From Dioscorea cayenensis subsp. rotundata (lineage: Eukaryota > Streptophyta > Magnoliopsida > Dioscoreales > Dioscoreaceae): a DNA stretch of 64,000 bases. Shown in pieces: positions 1 to 15,100 of the stretch. The DNA lies in assembly GCF_009730915.1 (NCBI RefSeq), contig NC_052474.1, positions 1,089,501-1,153,500 of the forward strand, given 5' to 3'. A model generated the notes under the pieces. It did no database searches. It was not told the origin of the DNA and saw only the letters and a list, made by a program, of their open reading frames with translations. The first letter of the stretch is position 1. Every line of letters starts with the position of its first letter. Both the position numbers and the translations under genes were made by a program.

Positions 1-27
1 TTTTTTAATGTTTAACTTTTCTTGCAG

Positions 28-1631
28 GTTGTTGGTGATGATGGTGCTGTATCTTTTGCCATTGATGAAATGTTCATGTTTTTGGTTTTAACCATATATG
101 GGTTCGAAAAGTAGTTAAATAACCGAATCATTTGTCTCAGCTGTTCAATCCTTTTGCTTTCCTACAAGTGTCTAGTGGTGATCCTTTATCAAAGCAGCCA
201 GTAAATTTTATTGGCATTTATTTTTAGAAATTTATTTTAGAAGGCAAATTGGATTAAGATAGTACAGGTGGTAATTTAAAGCATCTGCTGCTGCAAACCG
301 ATTTTTATCAGCCATTCAAACATCTGCATGCATTATTTGGCAATTTGACTTTTGGAGCATATATTGCTCGTAATAGTAGAATTTGAGCAAGTGTTTGTTT
401 GATTTCCTCGCCCCTTGATAGAATCATGTCCCTGTTTTATGTTTCTTGCTCCTAATTGGAAAGATGCAAACATTTTAGGCCTTTAAAAAGCTAGCTTGGT
501 GTAGAATTTAAGGGAACTTAGGGGGTCAATATTCAACTTGTTTTGTCAATATGCTAAGCATGCATGTTCAAAGTAACAAAACACTCTGGTCTATAAGTTT
601 TCTGTTTTAATAAATTGGTTCTCTGTATCAACTCATTGCAATGCTTCAAATTTCTAATGGACAATATTTATCTTTCCTGTCTTATATGAAGTGCACCTGT
701 CTTGAAATGTTTCTCCCCCTTTCCCAAATCATTTCTTGGACCTTGCGAATGACTGCTGGGGCTTCATTACCGTGCAACCTCAGTTTTTTAGGAACTGCAG
801 AAGTCATATTTTCTTTCGTTGTAGTCATTTGATTATCCCATAATATTGGTTTTGGTGATAAAGTTCCTTGATAAAAGATCTTAGCTTCTCCCATGTGCCA
901 TAAATGCGTCTTGTGCTGCACTTGTTGATGCTGGTATCCCTTTAAAGCATCTTGCTGGTAACCTGGCTCTTGCTTTAATTCAGTGACTCCATTATCCCAA
1001 ACTTGTGATTAACCTTTCTTGCTGGCTTCTGCAGTTGCAATCTGTTGTGGCCCTAACAGAGCATGGATCTTTGATTCTAGATCCTACAAAGATTGAGGAG
1101 CAGGTATCTCATTCACTGCTTAAGAGCTGAAAAAAACAAATATTCTTATTCTTTTTTTATTTTTTTCATAAATTGACAATCAGTAAAAACTATCGCTATG
1201 ATTTTTTTTTTCTCTTTTTTTTTGGGAATTTGGACAGAAATTGCAGGCGATTGCAAATTTGGTTTTTCCAAATCCTCCTACTTCAGTCATTCCTAAAGGC
1301 TCGTCGCCATCTGCAGAAGAACCATTTGAGCATGGAATTATAACTTCTGTCACCCATGGAGCAATGCCAGGTAAGATGTAAGCTTAAAATATATATTTTT
1401 TGAACAAATTTAAAGATGCACATTGAATTGAATTATTGTAAAGAAAAACTTCTAAAAAGCTATCTTTTTATGTCTTAAATCATAACTTTCTCGTTTCTGT
1501 TTGTGAAAAATCTAGTTGATGACTACTTCAACTGCCTTGAACGTGGACGTGCTGCTTGTTCAAAAATCTCAGAATTTTTTAGGAAAAGCTTGCAGTCAGA
1601 TTTGCCAGACAATGCTTCAAAAGCTAGATAA
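28..1631 (+). CDS. RRP46: RRP46-like exosome subunit (RNase PH fold), 3' part, with a 1-bp frameshift
   Basis: This is the C-terminal half of an RNase PH-fold subunit of the RNA exosome, the ring complex for 3'-5' RNA processing and decay. Exons read 28-48, 885-957, 1035-1103, 1238-1370 and 1516-1631 (TAA), all with GT-AG borders. Exon 885-957 encodes LLPCAINASCAALVDAGIPL, the hallmark helix of the RRP46/EXOSC5 branch. Exon 1035-1103 has the family's G-LILDPT-EE stretch, and the tail (DYFNCLERGRAACSKISEF) matches the RRP46 C-terminal helix. The 885-957 exon ends in phase 1, but the next exon is 69 nt where 68 would keep frame. Reading goes from VAICCG into another frame at the CCC run 1051-1053, so one base is extra there or the gene is broken. 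The N-terminal exons lie left of the window. MTR3/RRP41-type subunits are the alternative; the CAINA motif favours RRP46. Confidence 0.8.
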
Positions 1632-2200
1632 ATTAAAGATCCTCTGGTAAACCTCACCGTTGAATGTCATCAAAAGCTAGAATTTTTTTTTTTAATGAAT
1701 AACTGTACTTGTATGATTGTTTATTAAAAGTCAGATGTGTTAATGTTATATTAATCTTGATTGAGCCTAAAAAATTAACAGTATCATATGCCTTGGTTTG
1801 TAATACTATTCATATGTGAGAATATGTTTATGTACACGTGCAGTTTTTTAATAAATGTTATAATTTATGCACATTTAGTTAGGTCTAAAATTTTAAATTT
1901 GAAAGTTTTGTATACAGTATGTATTATTATATTGCAAGTGCCAGCTGAAGCATTTAAATCAAAATCAATGACTTTTAGTTATTAAATTCATCTTTGCAAA
2001 TCATCTTTGTCAGCACCAACCGATTGATAAAAAAATTCCTCCAAGTCCTGTTAATAATTCCTAGTTAATAAATAATAATGCGTTGCCAGCATCTCAGTGG
2101 AAACAAACACAAAATGAGCATCAATTAATAAGAAAATCTCATTACAAAATATTTATTACCATGGTAACATAGATATTTATTCAATACAAACAAGTAATTC
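1632..2200. other. Intergenic spacer between convergent genes
   Basis: AT-rich sequence between the 3' end of the RRP46-like gene and the 3' end of the subtilase gene, which face each other. I see no conserved coding segment. Short reading frames here have no family resemblance. Confidence 0.6.
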
Positions 2201-4522
2201 TCAGGTAAAAGTTACAACAATAGGGCTCCTGACCAAATTTGTAGGGGAAACCCAAGAAAGCTGGCCTTCTCTTGTCATCCCTGCTGCAGGTGGCACTCCA
2301 TCAACAGTGAACTTGACCTCAAACGTCAACCTCTCTTCTTTCTGACTGAACTGAAGTGTGGTTGGATTAACAGCAATGTTCACCCCTTCCGGTTCATCAA
2401 ACTCAACCTGATAAGCAGAATTAGCGTCTCCTACATTAGTCACTATCCTAGTCACAGTCACAGGGTTCCCTGCTCCCAACTTCACTGAGAAAGAAGGGTA
2501 GTTCAGCTGCTCCACTGGAATCCCATTGATCTGAGAACAACTAGCTGTAGTCCGGATTATGGCTGATAGTTGATAGTCTGCCATCCCAGTGCCACAAAGA
2601 TAATGCACATAGTTATAGTACTGAAGATCATAAACCAGACCTGGATTAACAGCTGCCAATGGATCCACATGTCCTGAACCCATAGCATAAACACTGGCAT
2701 TTCCACTGTACTCATCTTTGATGGGTTCTCCATTGGTGTTGAGTGCATAAGCTGTGGTCATGAGAGCTGATTTAATCCGAGCAGGTGACCAGCTTGGGTA
2801 AAGGTTCATGAGGAGTGCAACAATGCCAGAAACATGAGGTGTGGCCATGGATGTGCCACTGAGGAACTTGAATTTAGAGTAAGAACCGGTGGGACTTGGC
2901 CCTACTCTCTGTGGCCATGCAGCGAGGATGTTTACTCCGGGGGCAATAATATCCGGCTTTATGATACCGTAGTTCATCTTGCTTGGACCTCTGCATGAGA
3001 AGCTTGCGACGGCCGGTGATGGCCTGACACCGAGCTGTGTGCCGTCCAAACTGATTGATGCTGTTGGGTTTGCAGTGGAGTTTGTTATATAAGTCACAAT
3101 CTTTTGACCGGCGTCAAAGCCAACGTTGGCCACCGGAAGTACGTGTGGCTCAGGTGAGGTGGTGTTGCCGGCCGGCCATGTGTTGACTAGTATCATGCCT
3201 GCTCCACCAGCTTTCTTCACCTTCTTTCCAGTTTCAACAGGGTCATAAATTGCATTCCAGCAAACAACCAGCTTTCCAGCCACGTTGTAAGTCTTGAGAT
3301 TAACATTGCACACTAATCTATTCTCCTTTTGTTTTGGAGTGCCAGTGTCATCTGCACCCGGGTACACAAGATCCAACTGATCCGAAGGAAAGTTGTCAGG
3401 CTGGTAACCACCTTCTCCTTCCAACTGAGTCCCATCTCCAAGATTAACAGTAGTTAAGATTCTCCTGTCAGTGGAGGCTGCTCCAATTGTGAAAATCCAT
3501 GGTGCATCGTTGGCTATTATGTTAGGACTAGGACCATCATTCCCTGCTGCAGCACAAGGAACAATGCCTTGTCTCATAGCTGCAAAAGAACCTATGGCCA
3601 CAGGGTTATGAAACATCTGCAAACTCACAGCTCCAAGTGACATTTGAAGGATATGAACACCATCACGAATGGCCCAATCTATTCCTGCAAGTATATCAGC
3701 ACTCTGTCCAACCGTTTTCCCATTGTTATTATACAATACCTTGTAAATGGATAAGTGAGCCAGAGGAGCCATTCCGGAAGCTCTACCATTGGCCTCACCG
3801 AGCACATTGGCATCATCCACAAAGTTCCCAGCTGCTGTACTTGCCACATGAGTCCCATGCCCGTTGCGGTCGTACGGGTCTGGCGCCCAACCGTACCGCA
3901 AAGCTCTAATGCCGATAAGTTTTCGGTTGCACTTGTTCGCCCAGTAGCATTGCCCGTTCCAAACCGGAGCCTGCGGCGGCTGCGGCATGTTGTCGTCTTT
4001 GAATGAAGGGTGATCGGGGTCAATGCCGCTGTCGATGACTCCGATAATCTTGCCAGCGCCGTAGGAGGAGCTGGCCCAGAGGTCATAGTCCCAGTCCTGG
4101 TGGAGTTTTAAGTATGTTGGCGTGTTGGTGGTGTGGAGGATGTGAGTTTGGTCTTCTTGAGCATACACAAAGCCGTCCCTGGATTTAACTGCTTTGAGTT
4201 CGCCATCGGTTAGTTTTGCGGCGAAGCCAGTGATCACATGGTGATAAGAGTAGAGTAACCGTGGATCGCCGGAGTCGAGGCTGGTGTTTGGCAAGAAGGA
4301 TTTGTACCAGTTCTCTTTGTCAGTGAAGTGGAGGAACTTTGTGTTGTTTGGCTCTGCTACGTGAACGATGTAAACCTTTGTTTCACTGCTAGAATTGCCT
4401 CCATTTTCATTGATTATTGGTAGAAGCCTGGCTGCATGGACTTGAAGAATATCAGAAGAGGAGAAGATTATGAAGAAGAAGAAGAAGAAGATAGTGAAAG
4501 ATGATTGGAAAAACCTCTCCAT
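2201..4522 (-). CDS. Secreted subtilisin-like serine protease (subtilase, S8)
   Basis: An intronless 773-residue plant subtilase acting in the secretory pathway and apoplast. A very hydrophobic signal peptide (about 1-30) is followed by an I9 inhibitor prodomain (about 49-130, starting VYIVHV). The S8 domain has catalytic Asp164 (GVIDSGIDPDHPS), His222 (NGHGTHVAST), oxyanion Asn328 (AAAGNDGPS) and Ser558 (SGTSMATPHVSG). A protease-associated insert lies at about 375-480 and an Fn3-like domain fills about 660-773. Prodomain cleavage is expected near residues 130-132 (HTT). All catalytic residues are present and length is normal for the family, so the enzyme should be active. SMATPHVSG replaces the commoner SMSCPHVSG but occurs in some plant subtilases. 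The start is the first ATG before the signal peptide, with a TATA box about 63 bp upstream. The substrate cannot be told from sequence. Confidence 0.95.
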   Translation of the reverse strand: MERFFQSSFTIFFFFFFIIFSSSDILQVHAARLLPIINENGGNSSSETKVYIVHVAEPNNTKFLHFTDKENWYKSFLPNTSLDSGDPRLLYSYHHVITGFAAKLTDGELKAVKSRDGFVYAQEDQTHILHTTNTPTYLKLHQDWDYDLWASSSYGAGKIIGVIDSGIDPDHPSFKDDNMPQPPQAPVWNGQCYWANKCNRKLIGIRALRYGWAPDPYDRNGHGTHVASTAAGNFVDDANVLGEANGRASGMAPLAHLSIYKVLYNNNGKTVGQSADILAGIDWAIRDGVHILQMSLGAVSLQMFHNPVAIGSFAAMRQGIVPCAAAGNDGPSPNIIANDAPWIFTIGAASTDRRILTTVNLGDGTQLEGEGGYQPDNFPSDQLDLVYPGADDTGTPKQKENRLVCNVNLKTYNVAGKLVVCWNAIYDPVETGKKVKKAGGAGMILVNTWPAGNTTSPEPHVLPVANVGFDAGQKIVTYITNSTANPTASISLDGTQLGVRPSPAVASFSCRGPSKMNYGIIKPDIIAPGVNILAAWPQRVGPSPTGSYSKFKFLSGTSMATPHVSGIVALLMNLYPSWSPARIKSALMTTAYALNTNGEPIKDEYSGNASVYAMGSGHVDPLAAVNPGLVYDLQYYNYVHYLCGTGMADYQLSAIIRTTASCSQINGIPVEQLNYPSFSVKLGAGNPVTVTRIVTNVGDANSAYQVEFDEPEGVNIAVNPTTLQFSQKEERLTFEVKFTVDGVPPAAGMTREGQLSWVSPTNLVRSPIVVTFT

Positions 4523-4584
4523 TAATGAGTTGAATTGGAGAGGATTGTGATGGTCTTGATCTTAGCTTGCTGCAACTCTAGCTC

Positions 4585-4591
4585 TTTTATA
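4585..4591 (-). promoter_or_regulatory. TATA box of the subtilase gene
   Basis: Reads TATAAAA on the minus strand, 63 bp upstream of the subtilase ATG, a normal distance for a short 5' UTR. Confidence 0.6.
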
Positions 4592-5003
4592 CATGATCTT
4601 GATCCATGAGAGAGATGGCAATGAGTAAGAGGAGGATGGTCACATGAAGTTTCGGTGAAGTTTTACTAATTTGTTTGATAATAATAATAGGCCAATTATG
4701 TGCTTCATTATAAGCATGAACATGTACTCTTGGAATCCCATGTACTGATGAGTACTCACTCTCATGCATGATGAAAACGTTCTTTAGATTTAAACTTTTT
4801 TCATTTTAAAACATCTTGCATGGCATCTCCAAGTTCAAATATCTCAAGATATATCTATATATATATTGAGTGATGGCTCTTATTACCAAATATTACATAA
4901 CCTTAGTAGCTTATTAACATTGAGCCATAGACATCATCATCATATATATATATATATATATATATTGATAACACCAGGATGGATCTGATCATTTTCTCAA
5001 GGA
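4592..5003. other. Intergenic, upstream of subtilase; contains a (TA)n tract
   Basis: Promoter-proximal AT-rich sequence of the subtilase gene with a (TA)n microsatellite near 4945-4964. No coding segment recognised. Confidence 0.5.
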
Positions 5004-5138
5004 TCAGTTGAGAAGCTGTGGCTCTTCCCCGTGGACGTAGCCGCCGCCGTCACTTCCGTCATCATATTTGCCACCTTTTTTACCTTTCTTACACTTTTTG
5101 CTTTTATCTGCCTTGTCCCAATCCCTTTATCTTTTGCT

Positions 5139-5645
5139 TTATCTGTCCTTGTCCCAATCCCCTTTACCCTTGTCTTTGTCTTTATCTTTGTTTTTGTCTT
5201 TATCCTTATTTTTGTCTTTGTCCCAGTCCCCTTTACTTTTGTCTTTATCCTTGTCCTTGTCCCAGTCCCCTTTACCTTTGTCTTTATCCTTGTCCTTATC
5301 TTTGTTCCAATCCCCTTTACCTTTGTCTTTGTCCTTATCTTTGTCCTTGTCCCAATCTCTTTTACCCTTGTCCTTGTCTTTATCCTTGTCCTTGTCATTG
5401 TACCCTTTACCGTTATCTTTGCAGTCTTTGTGCCATAATGCATCATCGGAAGGAAGGACAGTGGTGGCAGCCTCAGTGCCGGTGACATTGCCGGAGTGTT
5501 GAGCAAGGGTGTGGGCATTTTCATTCAAGGCATGCTCAGGATCAGTTACAAGAGTTCTAGTGGCCATGCAGATAGCTGCACACACTAGTAACACTTGTCC
5601 TACTAAGACCACAATTCTGCCACTAGTTCCCATTGGAGACTGCAT
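5139..5645 (-). CDS. Small secreted protein with Lys/Asp repeats
   Basis: A 168-residue protein of unknown function. An N-terminal hydrophobic segment (about residues 10-27, IVVLVGQVLLVCAAICMA) looks like a signal peptide or anchor. A short non-repetitive region follows (about 30-80). From about residue 83 to the end it is built of KDKDKDKGKGDWD-type repeats, highly charged and surely disordered. Because the DNA repeat is simple, all three minus frames are open across it, so frame choice rests on the signal peptide and regular KD pattern. In the same frame beyond the TAA at 5139 there is a second TAA (5127-5129), then a composition-biased tail (KKCKKGKKGGKYDDGSDGGG) to a TGA at 5004-5006. Two small compensating indels near 5118-5137 would join it. 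I do not recognise the family. Confidence 0.6.
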   Translation of the reverse strand: MQSPMGTSGRIVVLVGQVLLVCAAICMATRTLVTDPEHALNENAHTLAQHSGNVTGTEAATTVLPSDDALWHKDCKDNGKGYNDKDKDKDKDKGKRDWDKDKDKDKDKGKGDWNKDKDKDKDKGKGDWDKDKDKDKSKGDWDKDKNKDKDKNKDKDKDKGKGDWDKDR

Positions 5646-7175
5646 TGCTTAGGATTCTGAGTTAGTATGTGAGGTTGTAGGAAGGTTTTATAGGGAGTTT
5701 TAGCTACGTTTGGTAGACTATATGTTTCATATTACCTTTGATAAGAATTACACTTTAATGATATCAATTTCTTAGTTTAGATTTTGCTTCACTGTTGTGT
5801 AAAGGTCATGCCTTTTGGGGCGGAAGAAGCCAAGTTCCCCCCAATAGCTAAGGTTTTATTGGTTTTGGGGATTGAGAAATCAAAGAAGAACACTACTAGT
5901 GCTCAGAGTGGGATACAGACAAGTGATTGTCTTGAAAAGAGCATTTCTTAGACACTAAAACAACCACCTTTGATTAGAAATATAGTATTTCAGTGCTAAA
6001 GCTGCAATTAAAGAAAAATTTAACAGGTTTATACTTGTGAATTAAGTGTATGATCACCTTCTCTTTTTTGTTAACTAGCACTGATAAATTGCTATTTTAT
6101 CATCTTAGCTAATGGTTTGAAATTAGTTTATAAAATGGCCACATGATGGTATGGCACACCTAATGAAACTAATATGATTTTACCTTTGTAAAAATTTCAA
6201 TGAGCTTTTAAAAAGACATGAGAAAAATAGTAATTTTTTTTCCTTATTAAAGAATAGGTCATTAACTTTTTGCATAACATTAGTGGAGCTTTTAGTGGCC
6301 TATGCACTTGATTAATTAAGAAAAAATTATCAAAAAGACAAATGACAGAAATTAATTATAAAACTACCCGACCTATTTTAGGCATATTTTTCATTTTTAG
6401 TTAAAATGAAAATCTTTCATAAAATGTTTGTGCATTCCTAAAAGCCACTTTTGAAATAATGTTTCTCATTTTGTAAAAACTAACTCAGATGCTTAGAATT
6501 TCATGAAAAATGCTTAGACATTGTCAGTGATTGTTATTCATTTATTATGGTAAAATCCAATAGATTTTTAACTTTGAAAATCTTATCATAAATCATATCA
6601 TATTACATTATATGTTGATTAGAATAGAAAAACATCTACTAAAATATTTTTTAAATCAATCCTACATATGTTTACAAAATATATATTTATGTGATCTACA
6701 TACATCTTTTGATGACTTGTATGGATAGAAACAAATATCATATTTTATTTTTAAAAAATATTTAACTTCTAGGCAAAAAAATACTATATATATATATATA
6801 TATATCAAACCAATGAATAAAACAACAATAATTCACAAGTTTATAACAAATATATATATTCTAAAACTTAGTTTCTAAAAATCAACCTGTTTTGTAAAAA
6901 AAACACAGAAAATAAGAATAAAAAATATATTATGTAAACAAAATTAAAAGGTTTTAGGGATCAAAACAAAAGGATTCTGAATTGCCACCTCGGCTCTTAT
7001 TAAAGTACAATTACATGCTCATATAAAAAAAAAGGGGCCTCATAGAATTACATTAAGTTCGGATTAAAAAAAAAAAGACCCATCGGCAACCCTCAACAAG
7101 AAGTACAACAAGGGATCAGAGATCCCCACTCAGCTCCCCTTTAGTACACACACAGTCTCAAAAACATATGAGCAT
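5646..7175. other. Intergenic AT-rich spacer
   Basis: About 1.5 kb between the KD-repeat gene promoter and the 3' end of the IMPDH gene. It includes a short (TA)n tract near 6784-6804. No exon-like segment or structured repeat was recognised. Confidence 0.5.
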
Positions 7176-10744
<3,569 letters not shown>

Positions 10745-10818
10745 GGCGGCGGCCGGAGCTAGGGTTACGGTGATATGCGATGAGGTGAAGACGACGAAGT
10801 TAATTATCCTCGTGCGTG

Positions 10819-10825
10819 TTATATA
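10819..10825 (-). promoter_or_regulatory. TATA box of the IMPDH gene
   Basis: TATATAA on the minus strand, about 75 bp upstream of the IMPDH ATG. The leader between them is short and GC-rich. Confidence 0.5.
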
Positions 10826-11154
10826 GGACGGCGACGGATTAGGATTTAGGAGCAGAGAACGGAGAATGGACGGTCAGATGGGAGTGAGTATGCATAGGAA
10901 ATAGTGTTTGGATTTGGATGAAAGGCGGAGATAAAGAGAGATATGAGATCTAATGAAAGCGAGAGGGGCTTTTGTCTGTGAATAATTTTTAATGGATACG
11001 ATAATGAAATCGCGTTGGAGCGCACGTAGGTGTGACTGGATCCGTGCGTTATCACACTACCTCGCAATAGACAATCCTAGTGGGACCCGTTTTGGTTTGA
11101 GGATAATTAATAAAAAAACAACTAGTGTGATAAAAACGATTGATAATTATATGA

Positions 11155-12154
11155 NNNNNNNNNNNNNNNNNNNNNNNNNNNNNNNNNNNNNNNNNNNNNN
11201 NNNNNNNNNNNNNNNNNNNNNNNNNNNNNNNNNNNNNNNNNNNNNNNNNNNNNNNNNNNNNNNNNNNNNNNNNNNNNNNNNNNNNNNNNNNNNNNNNNNN
11301 NNNNNNNNNNNNNNNNNNNNNNNNNNNNNNNNNNNNNNNNNNNNNNNNNNNNNNNNNNNNNNNNNNNNNNNNNNNNNNNNNNNNNNNNNNNNNNNNNNNN
11401 NNNNNNNNNNNNNNNNNNNNNNNNNNNNNNNNNNNNNNNNNNNNNNNNNNNNNNNNNNNNNNNNNNNNNNNNNNNNNNNNNNNNNNNNNNNNNNNNNNNN
11501 NNNNNNNNNNNNNNNNNNNNNNNNNNNNNNNNNNNNNNNNNNNNNNNNNNNNNNNNNNNNNNNNNNNNNNNNNNNNNNNNNNNNNNNNNNNNNNNNNNNN
11601 NNNNNNNNNNNNNNNNNNNNNNNNNNNNNNNNNNNNNNNNNNNNNNNNNNNNNNNNNNNNNNNNNNNNNNNNNNNNNNNNNNNNNNNNNNNNNNNNNNNN
11701 NNNNNNNNNNNNNNNNNNNNNNNNNNNNNNNNNNNNNNNNNNNNNNNNNNNNNNNNNNNNNNNNNNNNNNNNNNNNNNNNNNNNNNNNNNNNNNNNNNNN
11801 NNNNNNNNNNNNNNNNNNNNNNNNNNNNNNNNNNNNNNNNNNNNNNNNNNNNNNNNNNNNNNNNNNNNNNNNNNNNNNNNNNNNNNNNNNNNNNNNNNNN
11901 NNNNNNNNNNNNNNNNNNNNNNNNNNNNNNNNNNNNNNNNNNNNNNNNNNNNNNNNNNNNNNNNNNNNNNNNNNNNNNNNNNNNNNNNNNNNNNNNNNNN
12001 NNNNNNNNNNNNNNNNNNNNNNNNNNNNNNNNNNNNNNNNNNNNNNNNNNNNNNNNNNNNNNNNNNNNNNNNNNNNNNNNNNNNNNNNNNNNNNNNNNNN
12101 NNNNNNNNNNNNNNNNNNNNNNNNNNNNNNNNNNNNNNNNNNNNNNNNNNNNNN
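11155..12154. other. Assembly gap, 1000 N
   Basis: Exactly 1000 N, the usual filler for a scaffold join of unknown length. The apparent open frames across it are artefacts. Its right side abuts the decayed LINE, so repeat content probably broke the assembly. Confidence 0.99.
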
Positions 12155-12159
12155 ATCTA

Positions 12160-15100
12160 CAGTACTTACGGCTCCCGGGCCACCACCGGCTTCATTAAGA
12201 TCGATCCACTAAGGCAGCCTGATGATTGAATATTCTGGGGTTGAGCGTCCCTCTCAAAGCGGTCCTTGGCCAATTACACTAGTAGCCCTCGGACACAAGA
12301 CCCGCCCACCGGTACTGCCAAAGAGAATAGTTTATGCACATTATGGAACAAACCGCGCACAACATTGGAGTGCATTCCAATCCGCGCATGATGGCGATGA
12401 AAGGGGAAGAATTAAAGGAAAATGACAAAGCTTCCTACAACAGCGTCGATTCCTTCTCGAGCTTCATGCAGTCAGCGTGCATTTGATCGGGAGAGTCAGG
12501 CGTGGTTTGCACACACCACTGCCCCAATCCAGTCAGACTCCAAATCATCCATGCACGAGCCCCGTCTGACTTTAAAACAAGCGTCTCGCGCCGCTTTCCT
12601 TATCTTAGTGATCTTTTCTTGCTTGAATAAGATTGCCGATCTATCTAAATCCATTCGTGAAACCTTTCCACCAGGGGTCCATTTCCTTTCACTCTGCAGC
12701 GAAGGCAATTCCAAAGGACATGCTCATCGTTTCGGCTCTGCTCACGGAAATACACACTTTCACTACTGCGGTCCCGATGTTGAGTTTGTGAAGGAACGCA
12801 AATGTAGTCCCCGTATAACGTCTCCAAGCAAACACTTTCGGCTCTGGGGATGACTTTCGACTTCCAAATAATACTGCTTGACAGTCCACCTCACCATGTT
12901 GGACACTATTTAGCCTAAATAGGCGCTTGCTTGTGATGGAAGAAGGCTGAAAGTTGAAGGCTCGAACCAGTGGTGTTAACAAGCTATTGATGGTGAAGGC
13001 TCAAGCCAGAGACTAGTCCACATTTCCTCGAAACAAGTCTACAAATAATAGGATTAATACGAAGAATTTTTGTCTGATCATCCTGGCATTATCCAGCTGC
13101 CAAGTTCATGTTCACAAAAGTGGGTTTAAAGGCAATTGGGACATCGAAAAGCCACGGATCTCTCAAAAAATTAGTTTTGCTAGGATTACACTCTTTAAAT
13201 AAAACTGACCCGACTTTAATTTGGAAACCCATGATGAAAGCTTCGGTGGCATCGAAACATTTTGGTATTTAAGCTACCCGACAATGGAATGTCCCATACT
13301 TGGTGAAATGTGAACCCACGGTTTATCCTCATGATTAAGGCGCCGTAAAAACATTTTTAGCCATGAGGAGCATACTGGCATTCCTTAAGTTCAAAGCACT
13401 TCCCAAGGCCCCCTCGGTTACCAAGGGTAGTGTTCCACCCCACGTAAATGTGGAAGATTCGATTACAACTCCACCCGGAGGAATTTCCTAGCTATTTTAG
13501 AAATTTGATCAATATTGATCGGGGATACCTGGCAGGACGGTGAAGCGTGGTAATGGGCATCAAAACACCGTGAGTGGTACAGCCCCTACCCATTGGGAGA
13601 TAGAGTTTTGATTCAAACCTTAACTACAGTAGACTTTGTGTAGGGGCTAGCCCAGTAATATTCGGTAGCTTTGGGCCAATCAAACACCCAGATACTTAAA
13701 GGGAAAGACATAAACACGTCATCCAAGAATTTTCTGTCCTTCCGTCGTCTTGTTTATCCATGGGAAGTAGATATTCGATTTATTGGCATTGAAAATTTTA
13801 CTTGATAAAGGTCCCTATAAGTATCCATGGAACTCTGGAAGCCTAGCGATGGTCGGGAAGCTCGGTGACCAATAATCAAGTCATCGATAGTATAAGATGG
13901 TTAAAGTTCACGTTCGATCTGCCATCAAAACGAGGGGATCAATTTTGATACAAGGGCATGGTTTAACATTACTTGGACATGTTTTAAGAAATAAGAAGGA
14001 GCGGATAAGGGATAGAGAGTCCCTTGCTGATGCCTTCTTATCAAACCAGCAGGTCATATGGTCGTTGTCAAAGAATAGCATGAGCTGGCCTACCAGACAT
14101 GCAGCTCTAATCGAGAAATCACAAAACACGGGAAATTCATGGGTGCGATGTGAGCGACTTCCACTCTACCATATCATAAGCCTTAGCTATGTCAACCTTT
14201 AAAATCATCCTGGGGGGTCACGATCTCGTATTCTAAGAATGCACAATCTCTTCGGGCATGATATTGTTGTCAAACAAGATTTCCTACTAAAAATGCACTT
14301 TGCTCCTTGCCAGCTTTTGAATTTTATGAACCATTGCTTCAAAGCAGTTCGTTAAAAGTTTGGGAATAATTTTATAAAGCGTTGCACAAAGAGATGGGTC
14401 GAAAAAATCAAAAGCGACTTGGCAGGGTTATCGAGACTTTGGGATAAGAACAGGTAAGTTTCAACCAGTTTAGGTAGGCGACGGTGGCGAAAATGAGAAG
14501 ATGGCTTATAAAGAGGATCCATTAAGCCTCACAATAAAATAAAATAAAACTCGTATTCACTTCCGTCAATGAGCTCTACTTGCCCGATTATAGTCATCAG
14601 AGATCTCACTATGACATGGAGTGCTATCGCACTAAGTCGAGAAAGACCCTATCCACTTCACTACTACCGTCGCTGGTCATGAGGCCTAGATTCTAATCAA
14701 GATGAGGAGAAGAAGACCACCTACTAGGAGTCGCAGTCCATGAAAAGAGTTGGTGAAAACAATTCACCAATTTCGGTTTGCTTAGTGAAGGTCTGCGGAG
14801 ACATAGCTGACACGGAAATTTTGTTTCTATGACTTGATTTTAGCCATGTTATGGAAAATTTTTGGGGTGCATCACGCTTCCTTAAAACGCGAGCATCTTG
14901 AGCTCGTTGAGCCAGTAGATATTATTTTGCCTCAGTAAAGCTGCGGTGGCGGTTGTTAAGGGCCCTAAGAGCGTCTAGGAGTCGAGGAGAGGATTGCCAA
15001 AGGCATCTAGAGTTTTATATCATGTCCCTTTCGGTCTTTTGGATGTCAGCCTCAATCGGGGAGAGACCGGCCATTCGTCCGAGGAGCTGATTTTATCCAC

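Noticed and set aside
5018-5502. Plus-strand frames rich in Leu, Phe and Cys over the KD-repeat gene
   Set aside because: They are antisense shadows of a simple repeat; no signal peptide, start context or homology.
10992-12212. A 406-codon open frame across the first gap
   Set aside because: It consists almost wholly of N; open only because unknown bases give no stops.
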